A DNA stretch of 64,000 nucleotides from Yponomeuta sedellus (GCA_934045075.1 OW203721.1:23322181-23386180); one strand, 5' to 3'. Shown: positions 31,546-41,457, counted from the first letter of the stretch. Notes: a model not told the origin generated them from the sequence alone. Program-made: numbers and translations.

Positions 31546-31955
31546 ATATATTATTTGCTACACCCTGTATCCCATACACGACGTATATTTAAGAGGTCCC
31601 TACGTCTGACAAAAAGCTTCGGCGTTCTTCAGCGCCTCCCATTTAATAGTTATTCTCGTGAATTTACGACTTCGCACTTCTAAGCGTTAAGATTATGTAT
31701 CAAGGTCCGAATGTTAGCTGTGCGCCGGCGCAAGTGTGAAACAAGAAAGCCTTGTGGCACCGCAGAACTAGTCTAGCAAACATATAGAGAGAAACTCGGC
31801 CCTTATCAATTGCAATTTCATTATCTATCGGACCAGAATGAGATTTCTACCGGCAGGCCTACCGCGAGACGACCGTTACTGTGCTGATGATACTCAAAAG
31901 GTACTATGAGTGCCCCCATCCATGTCCGTCGTCATCCATGCCGCAATGCTGGAAA
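31546..31955. other. Unassigned intergenic sequence
   Basis: No recognised gene or repeat. Confidence 0.45.
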
Positions 31956-32395
31956 ACGAAAGTTTTCAATCAGTGCGTCCTATGGACACTCACGAAAGGG
32001 TTGGGCCACCAGTTCAAAGTCGCTCAGCGAGCTATGGAGTGAGCTATGCTCGGAGTTTCTCTGAAGGATAGGATTCGTAATGAATGCATCCGACAGAGAA
32101 CCAAAGTTATCGACATTGCTCAGAGAATCAGCAAGGTGAAGTAGCAGTTTGCTGACCATATCTCGTGAAGAACCGACAACCGTTGGAGTAAACGTGTTCT
32201 TGAGTGGAGACCGCGGCTCGGCAAACGTAGTGTAGGACGCCCTTCGACTAGGTGAGATGACGATAAGCGAAAAACTGCAGGCAGATGCTGGATGCGGCAA
32301 GCTGAAGACAGGGCGCTATGGCGCTCATTAAGGGAGGGCTATGTCCAGCAGTGGACTAGCACAGCTTGACGACGACGACGACTATGAGTGCTAAT
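31956..32395 (+). pseudogene. RTE-type LINE reverse transcriptase, C-terminal pseudogene
   Basis: A single frame of 137 codons (31959-32369) stays in register but has four internal stops. It begins KVFNQCVL and contains GVSLKDRIRNECIRQRTKV, DNRWSKRVLEWRPR, CWMRQAEDRALWRSL and the terminal YVQQWTSTA before the stop. This is the region after the polymerase domain in RTE-type non-LTR elements. A segment like PTLTYGAETW, usual after QCVL, is deleted. A (GAC)n tail follows. The element is dead and 5'-truncated. A close relative lies inverted at 56895-57235. Confidence 0.85.
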
Positions 32396-32647
32396 GAGCC
32401 GTTTCCAGCACCAACTCACAAAGCAATCATAGATGGCGCTTACCGGCGTGGCCATAAAAGAAATATAATACAGCTGTCAAAATGAATCCTTTCTAAGCTA
32501 AATTTGACAGACTTGGCCCTGTTCTTGTGCGTGCTCGCCTCTAATAGTCTTCTATGAAGTGCTTTGTGAATTTGTGCTAAAAACGGATCATACACTGGCC
32601 TGCAAAACTAGGTACTAGCCTTTTAACATTTTCTAAAGTAAATAATT
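32396..32647. other. Unassigned
   Basis: No recognised gene or repeat. Confidence 0.4.
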
Positions 32648-32882
32648 ATTCATGGACATATTACACAGATCTCGTTAGCCCTATACTAAGTTCAACTAAA
32701 TGACTTGTGTTATAAGTACTAACTCGACGATAGATTTAATACAATAAATACATAGATAACATCCAAGTCCCGAGACAAATTAGAAAAGTTCGTTTCCTGG
32801 TTTGACCCGGCCGGGGATCGAACCCGAGACCTTCAGTTTTACAGTCAGGCGTACCAAACCGGTTCGCCACCGAGGCCCTCAA
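32648..32882 (-). mobile_element. tS-C SINE, full length
   Basis: Minus-strand copy with an intact B-box ('gggatcgaacccg' on the plus strand) and the 3' end 'attcatggacatattacaca'. Confidence 0.88.
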
Positions 32883-33069
32883 ACTGTAGAAGTTACATAG
32901 CTAAAATTAAGAAAAAAGATTTCTAGAAAATCCTCTTACTTTTCTTTAAAACTATAGTAGTTAAAAAATAATTGTAACAAAATTAACTTCTTTTTAGAGT
33001 CCTTTTTCGGTCACGCGAGTGTATTTCAGGCGTTAAAAAGTATTGCTTATTAAAGATTAATTGTCACAC

Positions 33070-33150
33070 GTCCCCACCGCGGGCTGGTAATTTCTCGAGC
33101 TGACGGAGTTCAACACCTAACACTCAGGTTTCCTATCGATGTTTTATAGA
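33070..33150 (-). mobile_element. tS-E SINE fragment
   Basis: Minus-strand body piece with 'ccccaccgcgggctggtaat' and 'cactcaggtttcct'. Confidence 0.5.
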
Positions 33151-33331
33151 TCATAGATAATGCATGAATCCATGAAACTATCAGTGATTCCAACTTGCAG
33201 TTGGAAACCTTTTAATTTTTTTTTTATTGAAGTTATACAGCCTTTTACTTCGTTAATTTTATAAAAAAACATTGGTTTTATAATAATATATATTATTATT
33301 ATATCGTCATCAACGCTTGCTGAGTTTTTGT

Positions 33332-33693
33332 TGGTATCAACTGTTTGTCTGTCCCCAATGCTGGGGCACGGGTCTCTTCCTGCATCGAAGGAAGGTTAGA
33401 CCATACTCCACCACGGGGGCCAAGTCCGGGTTGGTGGAGGATTGTAGGACATTGTCGAGCCCCGTAAGAAGTTATCAATCCGCGCATAAGGTCTCTGACA
33501 TGGCTTAATGACTGCCATTACATGACGGCCGGCACCAACGACTTAACGTGGCTTGCGAAGCACGGAAGCGCCCGGAAAAAATGCCACTAGCGGTAGTCAC
33601 GGGATAGTCACCCATCCAGCACCTGACCGCGCCTGTTGTTGCTTAACCTAAGTATTTAATTCCATTCACTCGGTTCCACTAGCCTACGAGCGG
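33332..33693 (-). mobile_element. 5S-SINE copy 11, full length
   Basis: Complete minus-strand copy. The head end reads 'cggttccactagcctacgag', slightly diverged. Confidence 0.9.
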
Positions 33694-33934
33694 TACCTAC
33701 TGAGATTTTTATATAAATAGATTATATGAGCAACTTCCTTACGTATAGCCAAGTTAGTAGACGAGTTTACAATAGGGTTACAGTAGAAATGAAAGTAAAG
33801 GGCCCCGCGATGTATGTAGGGGCCTCTAACGGTACCGACTGTACTGGCAACATAATCGATAGGATGGTACCATGGACCATCTGTGGATGGTCACGATGGT
33901 GGTGATCGTCATGGTGTGATATAAATAATAAATA

Positions 33935-34152
33935 AATATTCATGGACATATTACACAGATCTCGTTAGTCCTATACTAAGTACAACTAAATGACTTGTGT
34001 TATAGTTGCTAACTCGACGATAGATTTAATACAATAAATACATAGATAACATCCAAGACCCGAGACAAACTAGAAAAGTTCGTTTCCTAGTTTGACCCGA
34101 CCGGACGTCTTACAGTCAGCGTGCCAAACCGCTGCGCCACCGAGGTCGTCGT
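33935..34152 (-). mobile_element. tS-C SINE with B-box deletion
   Basis: The body is intact, but about 20 bp covering the B-box are deleted ('gacccgaccggacgtcttac'), so this copy could not be transcribed from its own promoter. Confidence 0.85.
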
Positions 34153-34194
34153 ATTGTGTTCCTCATTACCGAAAGACGCGGTCAGTAGAACTCT

Positions 34195-34466
34195 TGCCTT
34201 AATTGCCTGGTTGGCCCAGCGGTGTCTCGTCTGATTACCACGGCGTGGGTTCGATTCTCGTTGGTGGCCATCGTACATTCGTACACATAGCCTCCGTCTG
34301 TGTGTATAGTCTTATTTGTGTATTTCTATGTTTGTGATAATCTTGCCCGATGGCCGGAATGTGTCGTTGAGTCGGCGAGTCTCCGAGGATGTGGCTGACC
34401 AGAGATCGTGAGAGATGTCGTACCCAGCAGTGGGCTGCCGTGGGCTGATGATGATGATGATATGCT
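34195..34466 (+). mobile_element. tS-F SINE with an RTE-like 3' end
   Basis: Head 'tgcctggttggcccagcggt' and B-box 'gggttcgattctcg', body 'cctccgtctgtgtgtatagt', then a 3' end 'cccagcagtgggctgccgtg' with (GAT)n. The end matches the LINE ends at 5040-5090, which suggests that RTE-type machinery moves tS-F. Confidence 0.7.
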
Positions 34467-34865
34467 GGCCTGGTTACCGTAGAACAAGGCATTGTGGCGA
34501 GCACATGTCAACTCTGCGCGCGCACTACAAACTCCAACATTCCTGCATCGCTCAATCAAAGTGTTTCAATGACATACCATAAATATAACGTCCGACTAAC
34601 AATAGTTGGACCGGCCGTCCCCAAGCATACAATCTGCCTGGCGGGAAATTTCCCTTCATAGTGGAATAGCACGATCACCCGATCTTCCCAATAGTGGTGA
34701 CCCCGACGTGATCATTGTCAACCTTCCTTCGCTCTCGCAGCACTCCACATACATTAGTCTCAAAGCAAGGCCAGCAATATTCTTTCTCACTTCATCAGTT
34801 CCACTACAGCATCATAGTTTGAGGGCAGGACAAATGATTGTGTTGTGTGAAGTTATTACATATGG
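34467..34865 (+). mobile_element. tS-F 3' fragments around unassigned sequence
   Basis: 'ggcctggttaccgtagaaca' at 34468 and 'gattgtgttgtgtgaagtta' at 34838 are tS-F body pieces. About 270 bp between them are unassigned. Confidence 0.45.
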
Positions 34866-35463
34866 AAGGTCGTGGGTTTGGATCCCGGCACGTGAATTAG
34901 TAGCAGAAATAGCGTCAGTAAACCTGTAACACTGAGGTGCACCCGCGGATTGTCAATTTCAAGCACTGAGGTATTTGAACAACTCAAACACAAATGTTTC
35001 CTCACGATGTTTTCCTTCACTTTGTGAGTGGCATTGACCACTATAACTTCACAAAAGTACTTTGAAATCAATCACTTGATTGGTGACCGATTTCAATCTG
35101 GTAACCGTTCCGTGAATACTCTAGTGGCATTTTTTCGAGCTATTCCGTGCTTCGCAAGGCAGGTCAAGCCGTTGGTGCCGGATGTCATGTGATGGCAGTC
35201 GTTAAGCCATGTCAGAGATCTTATGAGCGACTCGATAACTTCTGACAGTAAGGCTGCCACTGTCTTACAATCCTCCTCCAACCGGGTTTGGCCCCCTTGG
35301 GCTGTATGACGTATGACGTAGCCTTTCTGCGATGCAGGAAGAAACCCGTACCCCAGCAGTGGGGACATACAATGGTTTTTATCTATAGTGAGTGGTATTG
35401 TTACTATAACTTCACAAAAGTACATAATATAGAAAACAAAGTCATTGGTACATGCCCGCACGC
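34866..35463 (-). mobile_element. tS-E SINE split by a 5S-SINE
   Basis: Minus-strand tS-E: 3' and body part at 34930-35060, then 5S-SINE copy 12, then the rest with 'gtgagtggtattg' to 'ggtacatgcccgcac'. A block of about 36 bp is present on both sides of the insertion (35024-35060 and 35388-35423), the last 21 bp identical. Confidence 0.7.
35064..35383 (+). mobile_element. 5S-SINE copy 12, nested
   Basis: Head partly missing (starts in 'gaaatcaatcacttgattgg'), body and tail present to 'gggacatacaatggttttta'. Confidence 0.85.
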
Positions 35464-35574
35464 TTCCGTGTACTTCCGAGAAATGCAAAGAATCTTTCTA
35501 CACTTTTCATGTTACATTGTAGGTGGAGGGAGCAGACAAAACACCTTCTTGACTTCATAAAGCCTAACTAACTT

Positions 35575-35858
35575 TAAAACCTAACTGCAAAGTAGGTAGT
35601 CGGGGCTGTAAGTAATGCAATTTGCTTAAGTCAGATGTCGCTGCCTGTACGTAATACAGAGAATAGTGTAAAGAGGTTCGAAATTTCACTGATGCCGTGA
35701 GTCGCCCATTGGCTCAATTGGTAGAGCGCTGGCACGGATAGCCAGAGGTTGCGGGTTCGAATCCCGGCATGGGTGAAATTTTAAGCCTCTAAATAGGTTT
35801 TTAAATTTGTTCCTTAGCACGGGTTAGTGCATTAAAAATAAAAATAGTATATTCATAA
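35575..35858 (+). mobile_element. tS-D SINE, reference copy
   Basis: Order: leader of about 125 bp ('gtcggggctgtaagtaatgc', 'gtcagatgtcgctgcctgta', 'gaaatttcactgatgccgtg'), tRNA-like domain (A-box 'tggctcaattggtagagcg', B-box 'gggttcgaatccc'), tail 'cctctaaataggtttttaaa' and 'agcacgggttagtgcattaa', ending in an A-rich stretch. A leader of this length upstream of the promoter boxes is unusual for a tRNA-SINE. Confidence 0.88.
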
Positions 35859-35868
35859 AGCCGGTGCA

Positions 35869-36150
35869 GTGCAGTCAATACCACCTAGAGGGCATGAGCA
35901 GTGGGAAGTATGGAGATCGCTGAACCGTCTGCGCGCTGGTGTTGCTCGATCCAGAGATTACCTAAAAAGATGGGGGATCCTGCCCGAAGATGCTGACATC
36001 CTGTGCCGATGTGAAGCTGTACAAACAACAATGCATGTTTGTGTCTGCGCTGAAGCTTTACAGTGCAGTTAGCGGGATCTCCTGGAGGCATCACCCGACG
36101 CGCTCGCAGTGGCGCGGTTTTGGGAGCGAGATGTCTGAGAGGAGGGCGGC
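35869..36150 (+). pseudogene. LINE C-terminal pseudogene (RNase H-adjacent region)
   Basis: The frame reads WRSLNRLRAGVARSRDYLKR, then ILCRCEAVQTTMHVC, a stop, and then DLLEASPDALAVARFWERDV. The 'LNRLRTGxxR...W', 'CxCGxxQTxxHxxxxC' and 'ALxVAxFW' pattern is a known C-terminal region of insect Jockey/R1-like LINEs. It has at least one internal stop and lost Cys positions. The upstream ORF is missing. Confidence 0.7.
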
Positions 36151-36199
36151 GCTTTCGACACGAAAGAAGAAGAGAAGATGTTACATTTTCTCCGAGTAG

Positions 36200-36551
36200 T
36201 CAGTTAATGAAGATTTCGCTTGAACAGTGAGTCACTGAGTCACTTGACTAGCAAATTATAGCTCGCAGGTCTCATTTTGAGAAACTGGTATCGATATTGC
36301 GTAATTTGCCACGAGCGCATGACTCAGCGCCCAAAATATTGTTTTATATTACACACAATATTCTAATGTAAAACATTTAATTGCCATTATAATAGGTAAT
36401 ATTGTTAGCCAGCGTGTCTTGTGCGGGTGACTCATTGGGCTTAATTTTTTTTTTGTCATAGACTGAAGGACGGGCAGAGAAGACACAGTACATAAATATA
36501 ATAAAAAAGTTCGATTTGTAAAATTTATTAAGAGGATAGAAGGTATTATGT
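36200..36551. other. Unassigned
   Basis: No recognised gene or repeat. Confidence 0.4.
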
Positions 36552-36775
36552 GACGACCTCTGTGGCGTAGCGGTGGAGTGTCTGCCTACCATGCAAGAGG
36601 TCCCGGGTTCAAACCCCGGCTGGGGACAAAAAAACCCCAGGTCTTGGATGTTTACATGTTTGTGATTTCGTTGTTTCTGGTTTCCAAGATACAGGGTGTC
36701 CTTGTGTGGAGCCAGAAGCAATGTATGTGCATGTATGTAAATGTTATTATTATGTTATTGTTATGTTGTATGTAC
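36552..36775 (+). mobile_element. tS-B SINE, reference copy
   Basis: A-box 'tgtggcgtagcggtgga', B-box 'gtcccgggttcaaacccc', body 'caggtcttggatgtttacat', 'gtgatttcgttgtttctggt', 'gtgtccttgtgtggagccag' and tail 'tgtaaatgttattattatgt'. Confidence 0.88.
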
Positions 36776-37040
36776 CTACTCGTATTTTTTCTTATAAAAA
36801 AAATGTCTTAATGGATTAATTTCAAGTAAATAAATGATTTCCATTTTCATTTATTAGCTTGGTAGTCTGACTATAAGAATGAGCACCATCAGTTTAATAA
36901 ATGGATTGGACAACCATTTGCTATAGACGGCAATATAGTGTAAGCGAGAGAGGCAAATAGTTTTTCCGTGCCTTTCTTTTATTGTCAGTGTTTGTATATT
37001 TAAATTTGTAATATGGTTGTTCATATATATTATTTTTTTA

Positions 37041-37292
37041 CATATTACTTTAATCTAGAACTGATAAATATAATAATTACTTATTAATATAAACAAATCA
37101 TATAGTAGGTATATTATATCTAATTTTAAAAAATAATTTCTTTTGTTTGTATATCCACTTACAAGGCATTGCTCCAGTTCATCTAAAGGTTGTCTGGAAG
37201 AGTTCACTTTTAGTGATAGAGCTATGAAGTTAAGAAATATCTGTATAATTTCCTTTTTTACGTACAATAAAATGTTCTCTATCTATCTACGT
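37041..37292 (+). mobile_element. LINE family J 3' end
   Basis: Contains 'aaggttgtctggaagagttc', 'agtgatagagctatgaagtt' and 'acaataaaatgttctctatc' with a short (TATC)n tail. Confidence 0.6.
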
Positions 37293-38214
37293 ATGTGGTC
37301 CAATGTATGCGACGACGCACAGCTTGTACGCATTTGACTAAGCGTCTATTATTCTACCGAAGTCGACAGTACATTTTCTGGGTGGCCAAAAATTTACACG
37401 GAATTGAATTCGGCTAGTATCTAAATAGAACACATGAATATCGACCTTTGTTTGGTAGCGGTTAGAATGAATACTTCAAAATCTTGACGATAGTTCTACT
37501 TACCAAAAACCAAGGAACTAACCTTGAAAAGTTTACGTAAAGTAAGTGAGCAAAATAAAAAAAAGAAAAAGAAACTTTTTAAATTGATGCAATAACAAAA
37601 ATATCCACAGACCGGGGCCTGACGCATACAGCCCAACATTTTCTGAGCTTCAAAAAAGAAAGTCAGATTTCCGTCTGGCCACTGGCAACGCGACACACTT
37701 TTTAAAAACTTTAAGAAAAAAAAGGCTGCGCGCCAAGCAGTCTGTCGTACGAATTGGAACCAGCCTTTAGAGGAATTCCACACATTCATTGCGCGCGTTG
37801 TATGAGCGGTATTACATTTAACACTTATTGGTACAGCCCTCCGTAGCCAGTTTACCGTTTGTGTCGTTCTCTTAATTACCTATATACCAAACAACCTTCG
37901 TGGAATGAGGTTCTCCGTTCTCTGTACAATTTCGTTTAGTTAGGGAGACGCACGTTTATGAACATCGTTAATAACAACGTTAATGTTTCATACTTTAAAG
38001 CCTACTTCAATGTAATTTCTAATATTATTTGTTAATACTTATCTTAACCATGAAATTAAATGATGATTGTTACTTACTATCGATATTTTACTAACGCAAC
38101 CGCTCCGTTAATTCTATAATAGAGAAGATAGAAGCTCTCTTTTGTAAGTCTTTTGTAAGATCTACTGTGTGGGTTATAGCAACTTTAATGATGCTTTTTT
38201 GGTATCATCACTAT
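37293..38214. other. Unassigned intergenic sequence
   Basis: No convincing gene. The 97-codon minus frame (37496-37789) is Phe/Lys-rich from homopolymer DNA. Confidence 0.45.
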
Positions 38215-38395
38215 TACTATTTATTTAAACTATAAACGTCCCAATGCAGGGTACTCTCTGAGAGAGAGTATGGGCTTAATTACGACGCAATAAGCATTTA
38301 TTTGAACACCTAAGACGCTGAGATTTCCTCACGAAGTTTTCCTTCACAGTTAGCGAGTGATATTATTACTATAATTAAATGCTGGCGCTAAATTA
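38215..38395 (-). mobile_element. tS-E SINE, 3' half
   Basis: Minus-strand 3' end 'aaacgtcccaatgcagggta', 'ctctgagagagagtatgggc' and body 'aagttttccttcacagttag'. Confidence 0.75.
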
Positions 38396-38633
38396 TTACG
38401 AGTTAATGGCACATACATTGTTAGTTGAACGAAAATTACACTAAATATAGAAAGGTGAGCAAACGATGCACACCATGTGGATACTGAAGTTAAATGTAAA
38501 TATTTTAAATGTAATTTTGTCTCTGTATAAATGGTGGACTGTATGCGTCCATTGTCTGTCTCTATCTAATTTACATCTAATTGTGAAGACTTTTAATTGG
38601 TTTAGTGTGGTTCTATGGCTTAGTATGTTCTAG

Positions 38634-38728
38634 AAGCGCTCGTGGCCTAGGCGAACCGAGTGATTGGAATCAATCACTTGGTTAAGCAACAACAGGCGCG
38701 GTCAGGTGCTGAATGGATGAGCGTCCCC
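38634..38728 (+). mobile_element. 5S-SINE copy 13, head only
   Basis: Holds just the 5S-like head ('aagcgctcgtggcctaggcg' to 'gagcgtcccca') and lacks the body. Most truncated copies lose the head instead. A MITE fragment follows at 38738. Confidence 0.85.
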
Positions 38729-38737
38729 ATCATATTA

Positions 38738-38795
38738 TAAAACTTATGACTTTTATTCCATTGGTGGCGCTAGGTAGCACTTTATAGCACCTTAA
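38738..38795. mobile_element. Foldback MITE end (62188 family)
   Basis: One terminal piece, 'aacttatgacttttattcca' and 'ttggtggcgctaggtagcac', matching the right end at 62495-62544. Confidence 0.6.
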
Positions 38796-38849
38796 ATGTC
38801 AGTAATTTAATTGTGTAGCGAAGTCTCGAACCAAATGACATTTCTTCTT

Positions 38850-39100
38850 CTTCAGGCTATATTAGTCCACTGCTGGTCATAGCCCTCCCCTTATGAGTGC
38901 CATAGCGCAAGGTTGTGCCATCATTGGGGGCTAATGCCCATAATGCCCGCACTGGGCATGCGGGTTGGGGATCGCAGTTTGGTGGAATTGTACTGCAGGG
39001 GGCGCTGCTGCCTACCCCCCGGTTTATGTCCCTTAGTCGCCTTTTACGACACGGGAAGAATTTGGGTTTGTGCTATTCTCTAAGCCGACACCACACAGCT
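38850..39100 (-). mobile_element. RTE-type LINE 3' untranslated end, inverse
   Basis: Reverse complement of the block at 25236-25495, with the (GAA)n tail at 38850 and 'gtgtcggcttagagaatagc' at its other end. Confidence 0.65.
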
Positions 39101-39459
39101 ACATTTATCAAAAGTATATTTGTTTTACAATCATCCAAAATGTAAGAATATGCGTCCGGTCCGGAATGCGAGACAGCAGCCTTCTCATCCTTTTTTGCTT
39201 AGAAGGAACGACTTCTTGAGTGACCCTGAGCCAGCGGCCATACGGAAGGGACGTGGTACGAGGGCACGGAAACGACGCGTCTTTAAACCGATTCACTTTC
39301 ATACAACATGCATTGAAGTGACGGGACGAAGCCCGCACAGATAAAAAAATAAATAAAACCCGACTTCTGCACACTAAGGCACTAATAACGCAGAAATAAT
39401 GTGAACGAATATTACCTATAAATTTAAATATTATAATAGTAAAATTCGTATATTATAAT
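39101..39459. other. Unassigned
   Basis: Opposed open frames of 74 and 88 codons overlap at 39108-39374. Arg-rich, no recognised motif. Confidence 0.35.
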
Positions 39460-39618
39460 AGTACAGTTCCACCAAACTGCGATCTCCAACCCGCATGCCA
39501 AGCATAGGGATTATGGGCATTAGCCTCCAATGATGGCATAACCTTGCGCTATGGCGCTCATTAGGGAAGGGCACCCAGCAGTCGACTAATACTTATAGCC
39601 TGAAGAAGAAGAAGAAGC
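39460..39618 (+). mobile_element. RTE-type LINE 3' end with (GAA)n tail
   Basis: 3' part of the block at 25236 ('cagttccaccaaactgcgat' to 'cagcagtcgactaatactta'). Confidence 0.65.
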
Positions 39619-39626
39619 AGATATTT

Positions 39627-39728
39627 CTAGGTATTGTAGAAGTATAATTATCTTGGAGTCGGTGCCCAAAATGTATGTGCTGGTCTGGAACATGGCAACG
39701 ACTCCAAGATATACTTCTACAATACTAG
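39627..39728. repeat. Short foldback (102 bp)
   Basis: Arms of about 32 bp ('ctaggtattgtagaagtata' and on to 'cttggagtcg'; inverse at 39698-39728), directly after the LINE tail. Confidence 0.8.
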
Positions 39729-39854
39729 ATAGGTATTATACCAATACATAAAAAGTAATATACGCGTGAAATTGATAACCTCCTCCTCTTTTAAAGACAC
39801 AGCGCGGGCGTGATTGCTATACTACAAATCCTGTCATGGCCACTATAACTATAA

Positions 39855-39912
39855 ATGCGGCCATGGGACGTGGCTTACTCATTGCACTCGAATGTAGTAT
39901 ACTAATGCAAAG
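39855..39912 (+). repeat. Local repeat W, copy 1
   Basis: About 58 bp ('gcggccatgggacgtggctt', 'ctcgaatgtagtata') repeated at 40601-40652, on either side of a 5S-SINE. Confidence 0.65.
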
Positions 39913-39915
39913 TTA

Positions 39916-40416
39916 AAGCGCTCGTAGCCTAGTGGAACCGAGTGAGAATCAATCACTAGGTTTAAGCAACAGCAGGCGCGGTCAAGTGCTGGATTGGTAA
40001 CCTTTCCGTGACTACCGCTAGAGGCATTTTTTCAGAGCTTCCGTGCTTCGCAAGAATAGAATAGAATAATTTATTGGCTAAAGCATGGTAATTACGTATC
40101 ATGTAGGTGGTAACTTAATATTATCATTGAATGAATTCAATGATATTATGGTACAAGCATGCTCTACCCGTCAGGGTGCGCAAATATTACTTTGGGTCGC
40201 TAAGCCGTTGGTGCCGGCTGTCGTGTAATGACAATCGTTAAGCCATGTTAAATTCCTTATGTATGGCTTGATAACTTCTGACTGTAAGGCCCGCCACAGT
40301 CTTACGACCCTTCCCCAACCCGGACTTGGCCCCCGTGGTGGAGTATGGCCTAACTTTCCTGCGGTGCAGAAGAGAGTCGTGCCCCAGCGTAGGGGACATA
40401 CAAAGGGTTGATATCC
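39916..40416 (+). mobile_element. 5S-SINE copy 14, interrupted
   Basis: The family head and body run to 40054 and resume at 40201. The tail ends 'gggttgatatc'. The break lies at 'gcttcgcaag'. The interrupting LINE tail is described separately. Confidence 0.88.
40055..40200 (-). mobile_element. LINE tail inserted in a 5S-SINE
   Basis: On the minus strand it ends 'caataaattattctattcta', that is, an AATAAA signal followed by a (TTCTA)n tail. This fits the 3' end of a LINE inserted by target-primed reverse transcription. The upstream 110 bp is unassigned. Confidence 0.55.
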
Positions 40417-40468
40417 ATCAATCAAAATAAGAATATTCTATTGATTGAATATTCTTATTTTGATTGAT
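40417..40468. repeat. Perfect 22-bp-arm hairpin at a SINE tail
   Basis: Arms 40417-40438 and 40447-40468 are exact reverse complements around an 8-nt loop, immediately after the 'ttgatatcc' end of 5S-SINE copy 14. Confidence 0.92.
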
Positions 40469-40491
40469 TGTTCTTTTCTTATTTTTTATTT

Positions 40492-40530
40492 ATTAAAATT
40501 GTCCCTAGCACGGGTTAGTGCATTAAAAAT
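40492..40530 (+). mobile_element. tS-D SINE tail fragment
   Basis: Carries 'ctagcacgggttagtgcatt' only. Confidence 0.65.
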
Positions 40531-40600
40531 AGTATAAGAATATTCTTTACTCTAGGAATATACTACGCGTTCCATCTTTTCCGCGGCTCCACCCCGTGGA

Positions 40601-40652
40601 GCGGCCATAAGACGTGTCTCATTGCTCTCGAATGTAGTATAGTCATGCAAAG
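40601..40652 (+). repeat. Local repeat W, copy 2
   Basis: Carries 'gcggccataagacgtgtctc' and 'ctcgaatgtagtata'. See 39855. Confidence 0.65.
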
Positions 40653-40660
40653 TTCTACTT

Positions 40661-41007
40661 AGTCATAACTCTTGTCCTGGCTAAGCCCGCTAATACTGAG
40701 TTGCCCTTCTATTGTATTGAAGATGTGTTCGTCGCGCGTATGTCATCATAAAATATGTGTTTAATGCAATTACGATTGAGGCATTGTGTACCTCCAGACA
40801 AAGCTCAAATTAATGACGTCGTTTATCCAGTACTAGCTGTGCCTCTGACTTCGTTCGTAAATGATTGGTATAAAAGTTGCTTGTGTAACTCTCCCTGAGA
40901 ATAATCAGCCCCCGTGTAGGGTAGGTACTGTAATCATGATTTTGAGTGGGAGGGCACCCAACGGATTATTTTCTTTTAACCACGTAGTAAATATAATATA
41001 TATATAC
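40661..41007. other. Unassigned
   Basis: No recognised gene or repeat. Confidence 0.4.
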
Positions 41008-41145
41008 TTCTGACAAGGCCCGGTACTGTCTTACAATCCTTCACCAACCCGGACTTGGCCCCAGTGGTGGAGAATGGCCACACCTTCCTGCGATGCAGGA
41101 AAAAACCGTGCCACAGCAATGGGAACATGCAAGGATTGATAACGA

Positions 41146-41147
<2 letters not shown>
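41008..41147 (+). mobile_element. 5S-SINE copy 15, 3' third
   Basis: Runs from 'cttctgacaaggcccggtac' to 'aaggattgataacgaaatat'. It is the source of the repeated arms in the cluster that follows. Confidence 0.85.
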
Positions 41148-41200
<53 letters not shown>

Positions 41201-41426
41201 AAATGGCAGGAAAAAACCGTGCCACAGCAATGGGAACATGCAAGGATTGATAACGAAATATATATATATATATTTCGTTATCAATCCTTGCATGTTCCCA
41301 TTGCTGTGGTTCCCATGGGAACATGCAAGGATTGATAACGAAATATATATATATATATATATTTCGTTATCAATCCTTGCATGTTCCCATTGCTGTGGCA
41401 CGGTTTTTTCCTGCCATTTCCTTTCC

Positions 41427-41455
<29 letters not shown>
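41095..41455. repeat. TA-linked inverted repeat cluster from a 5S-SINE tail
   Basis: Five partial copies of the SINE tail ('gcaggaaaaaaccgtgccac' ... 'ggattgataacgaaa') are arranged plus (41095-41146), plus (41203-41257), minus (41273-41309), plus (41312-41343) and minus (41362-41428). They are separated by (TA)n tracts at 41147-41197, 41258-41271, 41344-41361 and 41428-41455. Each inverted pair meets at a TA tract, so the region can fold into long hairpins. Open frames here are artefacts. Confidence 0.9.

Positions 41456-41457
<2 letters not shown>

Noticed and set aside
35699..35775. Possible functional tRNA gene
   Set aside because: The tRNA-like domain is one of several in tS-D copies with the same leader and tail, so it is a SINE head and not a tRNA gene. 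The same applies to 19967, 20678, 36552, 11807 and 42588.
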